Part shown: positions 34,385 to 43,736 of the stretch, piece by piece
How the letters are laid out: the number at the start of each line of letters is the position of its first letter
Numbering within the stretch: the stretch's first letter is position 1
Source: Paraburkholderia solitsugae
GTDB lineage: Bacteria > Pseudomonadota > Gammaproteobacteria > Burkholderiales > Burkholderiaceae
Assembly: GCF_013177695.1 (NCBI RefSeq)
Contig: NZ_WOEY01000128.1
Location: 31,094 to 95,093 of the forward strand
DNA length: 64,000 nt
Direction of reading: 5' to 3'
The notes under the pieces: model-generated
The model's database searches: none
What the model was told of the DNA's origin: nothing
Seen by the model: the letters and a program-made list of their open reading frames with translations, nothing else
Made by a program: the position numbers and the translations under genes

Positions 34385-35683
34385 TCACTGCGGCAGCACC
34401 TCCCCCTTCGTCTCCGGCGCAAACGGAATCACGAACAACCCCACGATAAACGCCAGTGCCGTGAGCGCCACCGGCACGCCGAGCGTATGCATATGCAACA
34501 CGGCCGCGCCGAGCAGAAAGTTGACCCCCGCCCCGACAAACCGTCCGAACGACGTGCAAAACGCAAACGCCGTCGCACGCACTCGAGTCTCGAACTGCTC
34601 CGGCAGCCACAAGCTGAATAGCGCGAAATTACCGCCGAAGAAACCCAGCACGAAGAGCCATGCGATAAACGGGGCGAGCCCGTTCGGCAGATAGAACGCC
34701 CAGCCGAAACTGCCGACAATCGCCACCGCCATGCCAGTGAAGTAGATCGCCAACGTCTTTTTTCGGCCGATCCGCTCGGCCATCGGCGGCAACGCGAGAC
34801 AGCCGAGAATCGTCGCAATCGACAGCAAGCCGGTCGCGAGCGACGCCGTCCTGATCGCATCGTTCTTCGCCATGCCGGCCTTCGTCGCCAGTTGAATCAC
34901 AGCCGATGGCTCGTACACCGCGCCCGCCCACAAACCGACGATCGCGATGGTCAGCAGAATGCACGCGACCCACGTGCGGCGCCGATAGGTCGGCCCGAGA
35001 ATTTCGCGCAGCGGTTTGACTTGCACGGTGCTCGCCTCCGCCTTCTGCCACTTCTCCGACTCCTTCACGCGCAGCAGCACCAGAATCGCGACCACGACCG
35101 GCACCGCGCCGGTCAGGAACATCGCGCGCCAGCCGAAGTGCACGCCGATCGTATAGTTGAGCGCCGCCGCCAGAAAGAATCCGGCGTAGTAGCCCGTTTG
35201 CAGGTACCCCGCACCCATCTTGCGGCGATCTTCCGGCCATGACTCGGCCACATACGTCCCCGCCAACGCCCACTCGCCGCCAATGCCGACCCCGGCAATG
35301 AAGCGATAGATGGCGAGCTCCCACACGTTGTGCGAGGTCGCGGCCAGTCCCGTGAAAATGGCGAACGTGAAAATGGTGCCCGCCAGCACCTTGGTGCGGC
35401 CGAAGCGGTCCGCCAACGGCCCCCAGATGAACGACAGCCCCCAGCCGACCAGAAATAACGCGAACAGAATCGAACCGGCGAGACCGACATTCGCGGGCGT
35501 CGCGGCGTACCCCGAGCGCGGCAACAACTCGGTCAACGCCGGCGTCAACACGAGCGCGTAGATGAACGAGTCCATCCCGTCGAGCGTCCAGCCGGCCCAT
35601 GCTCCCCAAAACCCTGCGATCTGCGAACGATTGAGCGGCGTACGGCGCCGCGCGACCGACGTGCGGTCGGTTAGTGAACTCAT
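34385..35683 (-). CDS. MFS transporter, probable malonate/carboxylate uptake
   Basis: The 432-residue protein starts at ATG 35683, six bases after GGAGG (an ATG three bases upstream is too close). It has twelve predicted helices and MFS loop motifs (GPLADRFGRTKVLAG; GGEWALAGTYVAESWP; AERIGRKKTLAIYF) of the metabolite:H+ symporter type. It is divergent from the GntR regulator of the malonate decarboxylase operon, and the operon has no mdcL/mdcM or madL/madM transporter, so malonate import is the plausible role. Confidence 0.85.
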   Translation of the reverse strand: MSSLTDRTSVARRRTPLNRSQIAGFWGAWAGWTLDGMDSFIYALVLTPALTELLPRSGYAATPANVGLAGSILFALFLVGWGLSFIWGPLADRFGRTKVLAGTIFTFAIFTGLAATSHNVWELAIYRFIAGVGIGGEWALAGTYVAESWPEDRRKMGAGYLQTGYYAGFFLAAALNYTIGVHFGWRAMFLTGAVPVVVAILVLLRVKESEKWQKAEASTVQVKPLREILGPTYRRRTWVACILLTIAIVGLWAGAVYEPSAVIQLATKAGMAKNDAIRTASLATGLLSIATILGCLALPPMAERIGRKKTLAIYFTGMAVAIVGSFGWAFYLPNGLAPFIAWLFVLGFFGGNFALFSLWLPEQFETRVRATAFAFCTSFGRFVGAGVNFLLGAAVLHMHTLGVPVALTALAFIVGLFVIPFAPETKGEVLPQ

Positions 35684-35870
35684 CATGCTCCTCCGGCCCT
35701 GCGGTTGACGTACGTGGCGTACGTGGCTGACATAAAGGGAACGACGGGATCGCGCGCTTGTTACTGAATCGGTACGCCTCGTATAACGTTGAGAGATACG
35801 ACGCTGAGAGGACACCACAGGCCGCCGGTGGCGAAAAACTTTCCGGGTTTGCCCGCCTTTAAAGTGCGCA

Positions 35871-35894
35871 ATTTCATATATAATATTCGATATC
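35871..35894. promoter_or_regulatory. AT-rich candidate operator/promoter of the malonate locus
   Basis: The stretch just before the GntR start, with CATATATAATATTCGATAT, is strongly AT-rich against the surroundings and imperfectly symmetric. It lies in the shared region between the MFS gene and the regulator and is the likeliest regulator-binding or promoter site. Confidence 0.35.
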
Positions 35895-36668
35895 ATGAAC
35901 GACGCAATAGATGGTTTTCCCCTGGACGCCCCGGCGCGCAGCCCGCTTCTACCGGCTGCGGCGCCGCGTGAGAGCATGTCCCACGTCATCGCCGAGGCAC
36001 TGCGCGCGGCGATTGTCGACGGCACCCTGGCACCAGGTGCACCGCTGCGACAGGACGCAATCGCACGGCATTTCTCGGTCAGCGCAATTCCTGTGCGTGA
36101 AGCCTTGCGCCAACTCGAAAGCGAAGGCTGGGCGAGAACCGCCGTGCATAAAGGCGCGACCGTCGCGCCGTTGTCGGCGGATGAAGCGCGCGAAATCTAC
36201 GAGATCCGCTCCGCGCTGGAGAGCCTTGCCATCGGCCTCGCCATTCCCAATCACACCGCCGCCACGCTGCGCGAAGCCGCCGGCCTTTGCCGTGCCGCTG
36301 AACGCGAGTCGGACCCGTCGTTGTACGTCGGGCGCAATGAGGCGTTCCATATGAGCCTGTACGCACCCGCTGCCCGTCCGCAACTCGAGGACATGATCGG
36401 CACGCTGCATCGGCGCGGCGAACGGTATCTGCGCCTGAAGTTCGGCTTGCCGTCGTACAAAGGCGAGTCGGACAACGAACACGCCGCCTTGCTCGACGCG
36501 GTACAACGCCGCGATATTCCTGCAGCACAGTCCCTGGTCGTCACGCATCTGCTCGGCACTGGCGACCTGCTTCATCGTTTCCTGACCGAACGCGCGCAGG
36601 CGGAAGCCGCGCTTGCGAATCAACCCAAGCCGCGCGCCAGACGCACGCGCACCACTTCCGGGAGCTGA
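35895..36668 (+). CDS. GntR/FCD-family regulator of malonate utilisation
   Basis: The 257-residue regulator has a winged helix (LRAAIVDGTLAPGAPLRQDA; SVSAIPVREALRQLESEGWA) and an FCD ligand domain (EAREIYEIRSALESLAIGLA; RNEAFHMSLY). The FadR-type layout matches MdcY, the GntR regulator known from Acinetobacter malonate decarboxylase loci. It is eight bases upstream of mdcA and likely the first gene of the operon. Confidence 0.87.
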   Translation: MNDAIDGFPLDAPARSPLLPAAAPRESMSHVIAEALRAAIVDGTLAPGAPLRQDAIARHFSVSAIPVREALRQLESEGWARTAVHKGATVAPLSADEAREIYEIRSALESLAIGLAIPNHTAATLREAAGLCRAAERESDPSLYVGRNEAFHMSLYAPAARPQLEDMIGTLHRRGERYLRLKFGLPSYKGESDNEHAALLDAVQRRDIPAAQSLVVTHLLGTGDLLHRFLTERAQAEAALANQPKPRARRTRTTSGS

Positions 36669-36676
36669 ATCCGCCG

Positions 36677-38347
36677 ATGAACCGACCCGCCGAAGCCGCC
36701 TACGCTTCCACCCCCGCACGTTCCTGGACCACGCGCCGCGACGAAAAGAACCGTCGCCTCGCGGCCATTGCGCCATGGCTGGAAGACGGCGTCCTGCCGA
36801 CAAACCGCATCATCGATGCACTCGAAACGCTGATTCAACCGGGCGACCGCGTCGCACTCGAAGGCGACAATCAGAAACAGGCCGACTTCCTGTCCCGCTC
36901 GCTCGCCAAGGTAGATCCGCAAAAAATCCACGACGTGCATCTGCTGATTTCGAGCATCGGCCGTCCTGAGCATCTGACGTTGTTCGAGCGCGGCATCGCG
37001 CACAAAGTCGATTTCTCGTTTGCCGGGCCGCAGAGTTTGCGCGTCGCGCAGTTGCTCGAAGACGGCCAGCTGGAAATCGGCTCGATCTACACGTACGTCG
37101 AGTTGTACGCGCGGATGTTCGTGGATCTGACGCCGCACGTCGCGCTGTTGTGCGCGGACAAGGCCGACCGTCACGGCAATCTGTACACCGGTCCGAACAC
37201 GGAAGACACGCCGACCATCGCCGAAGCCGCCGCGTTCCGGCACGGCATCGTGATCGTGCAGGTCAATGAAATCGTCGATGAATTGCCGCGCGTCGATATT
37301 CCAGGGTCGTGGGTCGACGTGGTCGTCGAGGCGGATCGGCCCTTCGCGGTCGAACCGCTCTTCACGCGCGACCCACGGCATATCGGTGACCTGCAGGTGC
37401 TCACCGCGATGATGGTGATTCGCGGCATCTACGAACCGTATGGCGTCACGTCACTGAATCACGGCATCGGCTTCGATACCGCGGCGATCGAATTGCTGCT
37501 ACCCACCTACGGCGAATCGCTCGGCCTGAGAGGCAAGATCTGCCGCAACTGGACGCTCAACCCGCATCCCACGATGATCCCCGCGATCGAATCGGGCTGG
37601 GTCGACAGCATCCATTGCTTCGGCAGCGAAGTCGGCATGGAGGCGTATATCGAAGCGCGCCCCGACGTGTTTTTTACGGGCAACGACGGCAGCCTGCGCT
37701 CGAACCGTGTGCTCTGCCAACTGGCCGGTCAATACGGCGTCGATCTGTTTATCGGCTCGACCTTGCAGATCGACGCAGACGCGAATTCATCGACGGTCAC
37801 GCGCGGACGCCTCGCCGGTTTCGGGGGCGCGCCGAACATGGGTCACCATCCGCGCGGCCGACGTCATTCGAGTGAAGCGTGGCTCAAACTGCTGAAGGAT
37901 CAGGGCCCGGTCTCGCGCGGACAGAAGCTGGTCGTACAGATGGCCGAGACGTACAAGAAGGGCGGCGAACCGACCTTCGTCGATGAACTCGATGCGGTCG
38001 CGGTCGGCGCGAAAAGCGGCATGCCGATTGCCCCGGTGATGATCTACGGCGACGACGTGAGCCATGTCGTCACCGAGGAAGGCATTGCGTATCTGCACAA
38101 AGCCGAAGGGGTCGACGAGCGGCGCGCGGCGTTGGCTGCCGTGGCCGGTGTCACGCCGATCGGGCTGCGCGCCAAACCGGAGAAGACGGCCGAGTTGCGC
38201 CGGCGCGGCATCGTCGCGTATCCGGAAGATCTCGGCATTCGGCGTGGCGAAGCGAAGCGTTCACTGCTGGCCGCGCGCAGCATCGACGATCTGGTGACAT
38301 GGTCGGGCGGCCTGTACGCGCCGCCGGCACGCTTCAGGAGCTGGTAA
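36677..38347 (+). CDS. mdcA: Malonate decarboxylase alpha subunit (acetyl-S-ACP:malonate ACP transferase)
   Basis: The 556-residue protein has the CoA-transferase-like fold of MdcA (GDRVALEGDNQKQADFLSRS; ITEEG-like VVTEEGIAYLHKAEG near the end; FGGAPNMGHHPRGRRHSS). It exchanges acetyl for malonyl on the MdcC acyl-carrier protein. Length equals that of known MdcA. It is the first enzyme gene of the operon, with two bases separating its stop from the mdcB start. Confidence 0.95.
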   Translation: MNRPAEAAYASTPARSWTTRRDEKNRRLAAIAPWLEDGVLPTNRIIDALETLIQPGDRVALEGDNQKQADFLSRSLAKVDPQKIHDVHLLISSIGRPEHLTLFERGIAHKVDFSFAGPQSLRVAQLLEDGQLEIGSIYTYVELYARMFVDLTPHVALLCADKADRHGNLYTGPNTEDTPTIAEAAAFRHGIVIVQVNEIVDELPRVDIPGSWVDVVVEADRPFAVEPLFTRDPRHIGDLQVLTAMMVIRGIYEPYGVTSLNHGIGFDTAAIELLLPTYGESLGLRGKICRNWTLNPHPTMIPAIESGWVDSIHCFGSEVGMEAYIEARPDVFFTGNDGSLRSNRVLCQLAGQYGVDLFIGSTLQIDADANSSTVTRGRLAGFGGAPNMGHHPRGRRHSSEAWLKLLKDQGPVSRGQKLVVQMAETYKKGGEPTFVDELDAVAVGAKSGMPIAPVMIYGDDVSHVVTEEGIAYLHKAEGVDERRAALAAVAGVTPIGLRAKPEKTAELRRRGIVAYPEDLGIRRGEAKRSLLAARSIDDLVTWSGGLYAPPARFRSW

Positions 38348-38349
38348 CC

Positions 38350-39378
38350 ATGCGCGCCCGCGAAGCTTTGCTCGAATGGGCCGTCGAAGGCGCACCGCAG
38401 CAGGAGACGGAAGCTGACTCCGCCACCCTGCACTGGTCCGTTGCGCCAGCACGCCGTACGGGCACGATGCCGCAAGCGGCGAGCACAGCCAACAGCGCTG
38501 CAGTGGGGCGGCTGACGGGACTGTCTGATACCCAACTCGCACGCTATGCCGTCACCGCGCTGATCGAAGAAGCGCAACTCACGCCGAAACCCGCGCTGGT
38601 CGACCGGCGCGGCAGCGGTGCGCATCGCGACCTCGATCTCGCCACCATGCTGCGCTCGGCGCATGCACTCGAACCGACCTTCGCGGCGCTCGCACGCGTG
38701 GCGCGCCGCCGCGGCGAACCATCGGCGCTTTTGCGGACTGAACTCGCGCAAATCGGCCGCGCCGGCGAGCAGGACATGCTGCATGCCACCGGCGGCAGCA
38801 ATGCGCATCGCGGTGCGATCTGGATTATCGGCTTGCTGGTGGCGGGTGCTTCGATGCCTGGCTGTGGTACGCGTCTGAACGCTTCGTACGTCTGCGCACT
38901 CGCAGCGCAGATTGCCTGCTTCCCGGATCGCTTCGCCGCCCCCGCCGATAGTCACGGAGAACGCGCGCGGCAGCGCTATCAGGTGGGCGGAGCACGCCGT
39001 GAGGCACAAGACGGTTTCCCGCACGTGATCGATATCGGTTTGCCGGCGTTGCTCGCCGCGCGAGCCGGCGGAGTCGACGAAAACGCCGCGTGCGTCGACG
39101 CCCTGCTCTCGATCATGGTGTCGCTCGACGACACCTGCCTGCTGCATCGGGCGGGTTTGCCGGGTTTGCACGCGGCACAACAAGGCGCGCGCCGAGTGCT
39201 GCAAGCGGGTGGAAGCTCGACACCGGACGGGCGCACCGCCCTCGCCGCACTCGAACACGACTTGCTGTCGCTCAACGCATCGCCTGGCGGCGCAGCCGAT
39301 CTGCTCGCCGCCACCCTCTTTCTCGATATGCTGGCGCATCACGACGCTAGCGGGAGCTCAGCCTCATGGAACATCTGA
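38350..39378 (+). CDS. mdcB: Triphosphoribosyl-dephospho-CoA synthase
   Basis: The 342-residue protein starts at ATG 38350. It has the CitG/MdcB motif TPKPALVDRRGSGAHRDLDL, and later SLDDTCLLHRAGL and ARRVLQAGG. It makes the prosthetic-group precursor of MdcC from ATP and dephospho-CoA. The N-terminal 50 or so residues extend beyond the usual core. It overlaps mdcC by 13 bases. Confidence 0.93.
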   Translation: MRAREALLEWAVEGAPQQETEADSATLHWSVAPARRTGTMPQAASTANSAAVGRLTGLSDTQLARYAVTALIEEAQLTPKPALVDRRGSGAHRDLDLATMLRSAHALEPTFAALARVARRRGEPSALLRTELAQIGRAGEQDMLHATGGSNAHRGAIWIIGLLVAGASMPGCGTRLNASYVCALAAQIACFPDRFAAPADSHGERARQRYQVGGARREAQDGFPHVIDIGLPALLAARAGGVDENAACVDALLSIMVSLDDTCLLHRAGLPGLHAAQQGARRVLQAGGSSTPDGRTALAALEHDLLSLNASPGGAADLLAATLFLDMLAHHDASGSSASWNI

Positions 39379-39680
39379 CCTTCGACTATCCGGCGCAACG
39401 CGCCGTCACGACCCGCGCACATGTCGGCGTGGTCGGTTCGGGCGATCTGGAAGTCCTGCTGTCGCCTGCTGAAAACAGCACGGCCCTGACCGCGCATGTG
39501 GTCGTGCGGACCAGCGTCGACGGTTACAGCCACATCTGGAAGAGCGTGCTCGACCGCTTCTTCACCCGTTACGACGGCGCCGCACAAATCGAAATCAACG
39601 ACTTCGGCGCGACCCCCGGCGTCGTGGCGCTGCGGCTCGCGGAAGCCATCGAAGCGGCGGAACAGGGAGACGACGCATGA
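39366..39680 (+). CDS. mdcC: Malonate decarboxylase acyl-carrier protein (delta subunit)
   Basis: The 104-residue protein carries Ser25 in GVVGSGDLEVLL, the residue that takes the phosphoribosyl-dephospho-CoA group. Malonyl and acetyl thioesters are carried on this arm between MdcA and MdcDE. It overlaps mdcB and shares an ATGA overlap with mdcD. Confidence 0.94.
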   Translation: MEHLTFDYPAQRAVTTRAHVGVVGSGDLEVLLSPAENSTALTAHVVVRTSVDGYSHIWKSVLDRFFTRYDGAAQIEINDFGATPGVVALRLAEAIEAAEQGDDA

Positions 39681-40561
39681 GTACGATCGCCACCGCACGT
39701 TCCGCGCCGATGCTGCGCGACAGCTTCATCGAACTGCCGGCGCGCGAACGCGCCCGCTCGCTGCTCGACGCGGGCACGTTCCGCGAATTGCTCGGACCGT
39801 TCGACAAAATCGAATCGCCGTGGCTGCCGCTGCAAGGTGTCGTCTGCCAGGCGGATGACGGTTGTGTGATCGCGCGCGGCACCATCGACGGTGAGCCCGC
39901 CGTCATCGCCGCAATCGAGTCTGCGTTCCAGGGCGGCAGCATCGGCGAGGTGTCGGGCAGCAAGATCGCCGCCGCGCTCGACATGGCCTTACGCGACTGC
40001 GAACGCGGCAAGATCGTCCGTCCTGTCGTGCTGTTCGAAACGGGCGGCGTCAGGCTTCAGGAAGCCAACCTCGGCCTCGCAGTGATCGCCGAGATTCAGG
40101 CCGCGATCGTCGCGTTGCGCCGGCATGTGCCGGTGGTCGGCGTGATCGCGGGGATGGTCGGTTGCTTCGGCGGGATGTCGCTGGCGGCGGCCCTGTGCTC
40201 TTATCTGGTTGTGACGAAGCAAGGGCGGCTCGGCATGAACGGCCCCGAGGTAATCGAACAGGAAGCGGGTATCGAAGAACTCGACTCGAGCGATCGGCGC
40301 CGCGTCTGGCAGTTGATTGGCGGCGAACAACGGGCCGTAACCGCGCTCGCCGATCAACTAGTCGACGACGATGCGGACGCCGTGCGCGCCGCCGTGCGTT
40401 CAGCGTTCACGCAAGGCGTGCCGGCTGCGCATCGCAGCGAACAGGTCGACATTTTCCTTAACCGCCTCGCGCAGATCGACCCGGCCAGCGTCACGCCGGA
40501 AACGATGCGTGACGTGTACAACCCGCATGTCCAGGACAACACACGCAAGGAGCAGGCATGA
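39677..40561 (+). CDS. mdcD: Malonate decarboxylase beta subunit
   Basis: The 294-residue protein has a carboxyltransferase fold (GGVRLQEANLGLAVIAEIQA; GMVGCFGGMSLAAALCSY). With MdcE it decarboxylates malonyl-S-ACP to acetyl-S-ACP. ATGA overlaps link it to mdcC and mdcE, indicating coupled translation of the complex. Confidence 0.94.
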   Translation: MSTIATARSAPMLRDSFIELPARERARSLLDAGTFRELLGPFDKIESPWLPLQGVVCQADDGCVIARGTIDGEPAVIAAIESAFQGGSIGEVSGSKIAAALDMALRDCERGKIVRPVVLFETGGVRLQEANLGLAVIAEIQAAIVALRRHVPVVGVIAGMVGCFGGMSLAAALCSYLVVTKQGRLGMNGPEVIEQEAGIEELDSSDRRRVWQLIGGEQRAVTALADQLVDDDADAVRAAVRSAFTQGVPAAHRSEQVDIFLNRLAQIDPASVTPETMRDVYNPHVQDNTRKEQA

Positions 40562-41373
40562 GCGATACCACTCTCAGCCGCGGCGCGCGCTGGTTCCATG
40601 CACTGGCCGGCGAACCGTCAGGTAAAGCGCCCATATGGAGCGGCGATGCGTCGCTCGGCGGCGAGACCACGCGCTTTATTGCCGTCGTCCCCGATCCAGA
40701 CAACCGCTTTCCGCGGGCGACCGATAACGTCGTCGGTCTCGAACAAGGCTGGCAACTCGCGCGCGCTGTGCGCGAGGCCATCGCGCAGGACGCAGCGAGC
40801 GGTACGCGCCGCCCGATCGTCGCGATCGTCGATGTCAAAAGCCAGGCGTACGGCTACCGCGAAGAAATGCTCGGCATTCACCTCGCCTGCGCCGCAGCGG
40901 TCGATGCCTATGCATCGGCGCGCGACGCCGGGCATCCGGTGATTGCGCTGATCGTCGGACCCGCCATGTCGGGTGCGTTCCTCGCGCACGGCTATCAGGC
41001 CAACCTGATCGTCGCACTCGACGCGCCAGGCACGATGGTCCACGCGATGGGCAAGGAAGCCGCCGCACGCGTCACGCGGCGCACGGTCGAAGAACTCGAC
41101 GCGCTCGGCGAAACCATTGTGCCGATGTCGTACTCGATGACGTCATTTGCCAAGCTCGGCCTGCTCGATCAGCTGATCGAAGGCGTCGACGCCGATGCGC
41201 CGGATGCCGAGCAAATCGAGCGCGTGCGGCAGGTGTTAGTCGAACAGATTCACAGCGCGCGCAGTGGAAAACGCGATCTGTCCCATCGTCTGGAATCGGC
41301 TGCGGCTCAGAAGAATCGCGCAGCGTCGATCGAAGTGCGGCGGCGTCTCGCCGAACAATGGGATGCCGTGTAA
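40558..41373 (+). CDS. mdcE: Malonate decarboxylase gamma subunit
   Basis: The 271-residue partner of MdcD has IVAIVDVKSQAYGYREEMLG and VGPAMSGAFLAHGYQANLIV, the acyl-CoA-carboxyltransferase pattern. It is coupled upstream to mdcD (ATGA), and its stop overlaps the mdcG start (TAATG). Confidence 0.94.
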   Translation: MSDTTLSRGARWFHALAGEPSGKAPIWSGDASLGGETTRFIAVVPDPDNRFPRATDNVVGLEQGWQLARAVREAIAQDAASGTRRPIVAIVDVKSQAYGYREEMLGIHLACAAAVDAYASARDAGHPVIALIVGPAMSGAFLAHGYQANLIVALDAPGTMVHAMGKEAAARVTRRTVEELDALGETIVPMSYSMTSFAKLGLLDQLIEGVDADAPDAEQIERVRQVLVEQIHSARSGKRDLSHRLESAAAQKNRAASIEVRRRLAEQWDAV

Positions 41374-42080
41374 TGCAGGTCTGCGCGGCGCCGCCGTTTG
41401 CAGCCGATCACGCGTTGTCGTGCGATGCGCGGTGGCAACCACATGATCTGCTGCGCTTGCACCGTTTACCGCGGTTCGACGGTGAACCTGCGTGGGTTCG
41501 CGGGGCATTCGAGCGCGCGCCGTATGCGGTCGTGAGACGCGCGCTGGCGGCTGAAGGCTTCGTCGCGATCGGCTTGCGCGGTGTGGGGCGGTCGCAGCGT
41601 TACGGCACGTGGGTGCATCTGGACGATATTGAAACGGCTGTGGCGCCGGAAGCGTTAGCGCGACGCGCTCCTGTTGCGGAGCGCAATGCGTTACCCGTTT
41701 TCACGGCCCTGGCTGCATTACAACGCGACGCGGTCGGCGGCGACACAGCCGGCGCATTGGGGCGATTCGTTTGGGGACCAACCGGCAGCACAGGCTTCGA
41801 ACTGGCCACTCAGGCACCCACTGTCACGCTCTCGAGCGATCTCGATCTGTTGATCCGCACGCCGGAAAAACTCTCGCACGACATGGCCTTGCAGTTGCTG
41901 GACCATGTGCAAGCCATTGCGCAATGCGCCGGCATTCGCGTGGACGCGCAACTTGAAACGCCCGCAGGCGGCGTTGCGCTGGCCGAATGGACAGCGGGCA
42001 AAGCACGCGTAATGGCACGCCATGCTCGCGGCCCACAGTTGGTTACCGATCCGTGGGCACCCGCTCACGTCGATGCCTGA
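41373..42080 (+). CDS. mdcG: Phosphoribosyl-dephospho-CoA transferase
   Basis: The 235-residue nucleotidyltransferase loads the prosthetic group onto Ser25 of MdcC. The D156-L-D158 pair in SSDLDLLIRT is the metal-binding pair of the family. ATG 41373 overlaps the mdcE stop; its own stop overlaps the mdcH start in TGATG. Confidence 0.9.
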   Translation: MQVCAAPPFAADHALSCDARWQPHDLLRLHRLPRFDGEPAWVRGAFERAPYAVVRRALAAEGFVAIGLRGVGRSQRYGTWVHLDDIETAVAPEALARRAPVAERNALPVFTALAALQRDAVGGDTAGALGRFVWGPTGSTGFELATQAPTVTLSSDLDLLIRTPEKLSHDMALQLLDHVQAIAQCAGIRVDAQLETPAGGVALAEWTAGKARVMARHARGPQLVTDPWAPAHVDA

Positions 42081-43012
42081 TGCTCGCCCTTCTGTTTCCC
42101 GGCCAAGGTGCACAATCCGACGGATTTCTGCATCGTCTGCCGCAGCACCACGCTGTAACCGACACACTCGAAGAAGCGTCTCAGGTGCTCGGCACCAACG
42201 TACTCGCACTCGACACGCCAGACGCGTTGCGCTCGACTGTAGCCGTTCAGATCGGGTTGACCGTCGCGGGCGTGGCAATCATGCGCGCACTGGTGGACGA
42301 ACAGCTCACGCCGGAGATCAGCGCGGGTTTGTCAGTGGGTGCGTATGCAGCGGCGGTCAGTTGCGGCGCGATTCGCTTTGCCGACGCGTTACGGGTGGTG
42401 CGAAAACGCGCCGAATTGATGGAGACGGCGTACCCGTCCGGCTACGGTCTCGCAGCCGTGTCGGGTTTGACCGAACACCAACTGGAAACACTCGCCACAC
42501 AGCATGCGGATGCGGGCCATCAACGGGTCTATGTCGGCAATGTGAATGCGCCGCGTCAGATCGTCATGGCGGGGGCGAATAGTACGCTGGACACGTTCAT
42601 CGAACGCGCGCTGGCAGCAGGCGCACGCAAAGCGGTCCGTCTTGCGGTAAGCGTGCCATCACATTGCGAACTGCTCGCGCATGCCACGGACGAGCTTGTT
42701 GCGTACGCACAGGACGTACCCTTTCACACGCCGCACAGCACCTATATCGGCAATCGCGGCGGCCGCCCCTTGTACACAGCAGAGGCCATTCGCGACGATC
42801 TCTCGACCAATATGCGCTACACCGTGCGCTGGTTCGACGCGCTCACCGTTATGCAGGAAATGGGCGCCCGCGTGCTGATCGAAGCCCCGCCGGGCCAGGT
42901 GTTGACGGACATTGCGCGCGAGCACTTTCCGGATACCACCGCGCTTGCCGCGAGTACTTTTACGTTCGAAAGGCTGGTGGCGACTGCCCAACGGCGCCTC
43001 GAGGCAAATTGA
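42080..43012 (+). CDS. mdcH: Malonyl-CoA:ACP transacylase of malonate decarboxylase
   Basis: The 310-residue FabD-like protein starts at ATG 42080 (MLALLFPGQGAQSDGF). The nucleophile elbow GLSVGAY places Ser85, with a later His region (SVPSHCELL). It charges the mature carrier protein with malonyl from malonyl-CoA to start the cycle. It is the last gene of the operon and converges on mazF. Confidence 0.92.
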   Translation: MLALLFPGQGAQSDGFLHRLPQHHAVTDTLEEASQVLGTNVLALDTPDALRSTVAVQIGLTVAGVAIMRALVDEQLTPEISAGLSVGAYAAAVSCGAIRFADALRVVRKRAELMETAYPSGYGLAAVSGLTEHQLETLATQHADAGHQRVYVGNVNAPRQIVMAGANSTLDTFIERALAAGARKAVRLAVSVPSHCELLAHATDELVAYAQDVPFHTPHSTYIGNRGGRPLYTAEAIRDDLSTNMRYTVRWFDALTVMQEMGARVLIEAPPGQVLTDIAREHFPDTTALAASTFTFERLVATAQRRLEAN

Positions 43013-43050
43013 GCACAGGCACGCCATTCGGCCGACGCACGCTTCATTGC

Positions 43051-43371
43051 TCACTCCACAAAGATTTCCTGCAGCGTAGACAACGCATTCGATAGCGCCG
43101 TATCCGACACCGCGCCGGCTCGCGTCACGAGCCGCGTCTTGTCTACCGTGCGAATCTGGTCGAGAAGGATCAACCCTTTCTTGCGCGAGAACGTGAGCGG
43201 AACACGAAAAGGTGCCGCGCGACCGGCAGTGGTCATGGGCGCGACAATCACGGTCCGCAGGTGATCGTGCAACTCTGCCGGCGACACCACCACGCAAGGA
43301 CGCGTTTTCTGAATCTCGCTGCCGACGGTCGGATCCAACGCAACGAGCCAGACGTCGCCGCGCGCTACCAC
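43051..43371 (-). CDS. mazF: MazF/PemK-family toxin
   Basis: The 106-residue endoribonuclease-type toxin has the PemK/MazF fold (RGDVWLVALDPTVGSEIQKT, RPCVVVSP; later LILLDQIRTVDKTRLV). It overlaps the antitoxin gene by seven bases, so translation is coupled. It cleaves RNA when the antitoxin is degraded, by family knowledge. Confidence 0.93.
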   Translation of the reverse strand: MVARGDVWLVALDPTVGSEIQKTRPCVVVSPAELHDHLRTVIVAPMTTAGRAAPFRVPLTFSRKKGLILLDQIRTVDKTRLVTRAGAVSDTALSNALSTLQEIFVE

Positions 43372-43613
43372 TCGAGCCCCGCGTCATCGGCGTTGGGAAA
43401 TTCGCCCATCACCAGCGTGTCGTCTTTCGATGCCGCCAACGAACGGCTTGCGTCGGCCCATCCCGCACGCGCTTTCTTTTGCGGACGCCGTATCACCAAC
43501 GCGTTTCCTTCCACTTGCATATCCACTTCGTCCTCCAGCCCAAGTTGGGTCAAGATCGGTTTCGGAATCAGTACACCATGGGAATTACCCATTCTGCGGA
43601 TGGTCGTTTTCAT
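43365..43613 (-). CDS. mazE: MazE/AbrB-family antitoxin
   Basis: The 82-residue protein has a SpoVT/AbrB DNA-binding fold (IRRMGNSHGVLIPKPILTQL) and an acidic C-terminus (DTLVMGEFPNADDAGLEW) that would occupy the toxin. It precedes mazF and likely autoregulates from the AT-rich region at 43640-43690. Confidence 0.92.
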   Translation of the reverse strand: MKTTIRRMGNSHGVLIPKPILTQLGLEDEVDMQVEGNALVIRRPQKKARAGWADASRSLAASKDDTLVMGEFPNADDAGLEW

Positions 43614-43736
43614 GGCTGAACCTGAAGTGAAATCCTAAACGGTCGGGGCACTAAAGTAAACACAATGTTATTACAGTGTAGCACGGCAAACGGCATAAGA
43701 CGAATGACGTGTTTTGCGTGCTTTTGATCGCTCGCT

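Noticed and set aside
34385..35683. MFS gene as a siderophore or iron exporter next to the TonB receptor
   Set aside because: A bidirectional terminator separates them, and the MFS gene is divergent from the malonate regulator instead.
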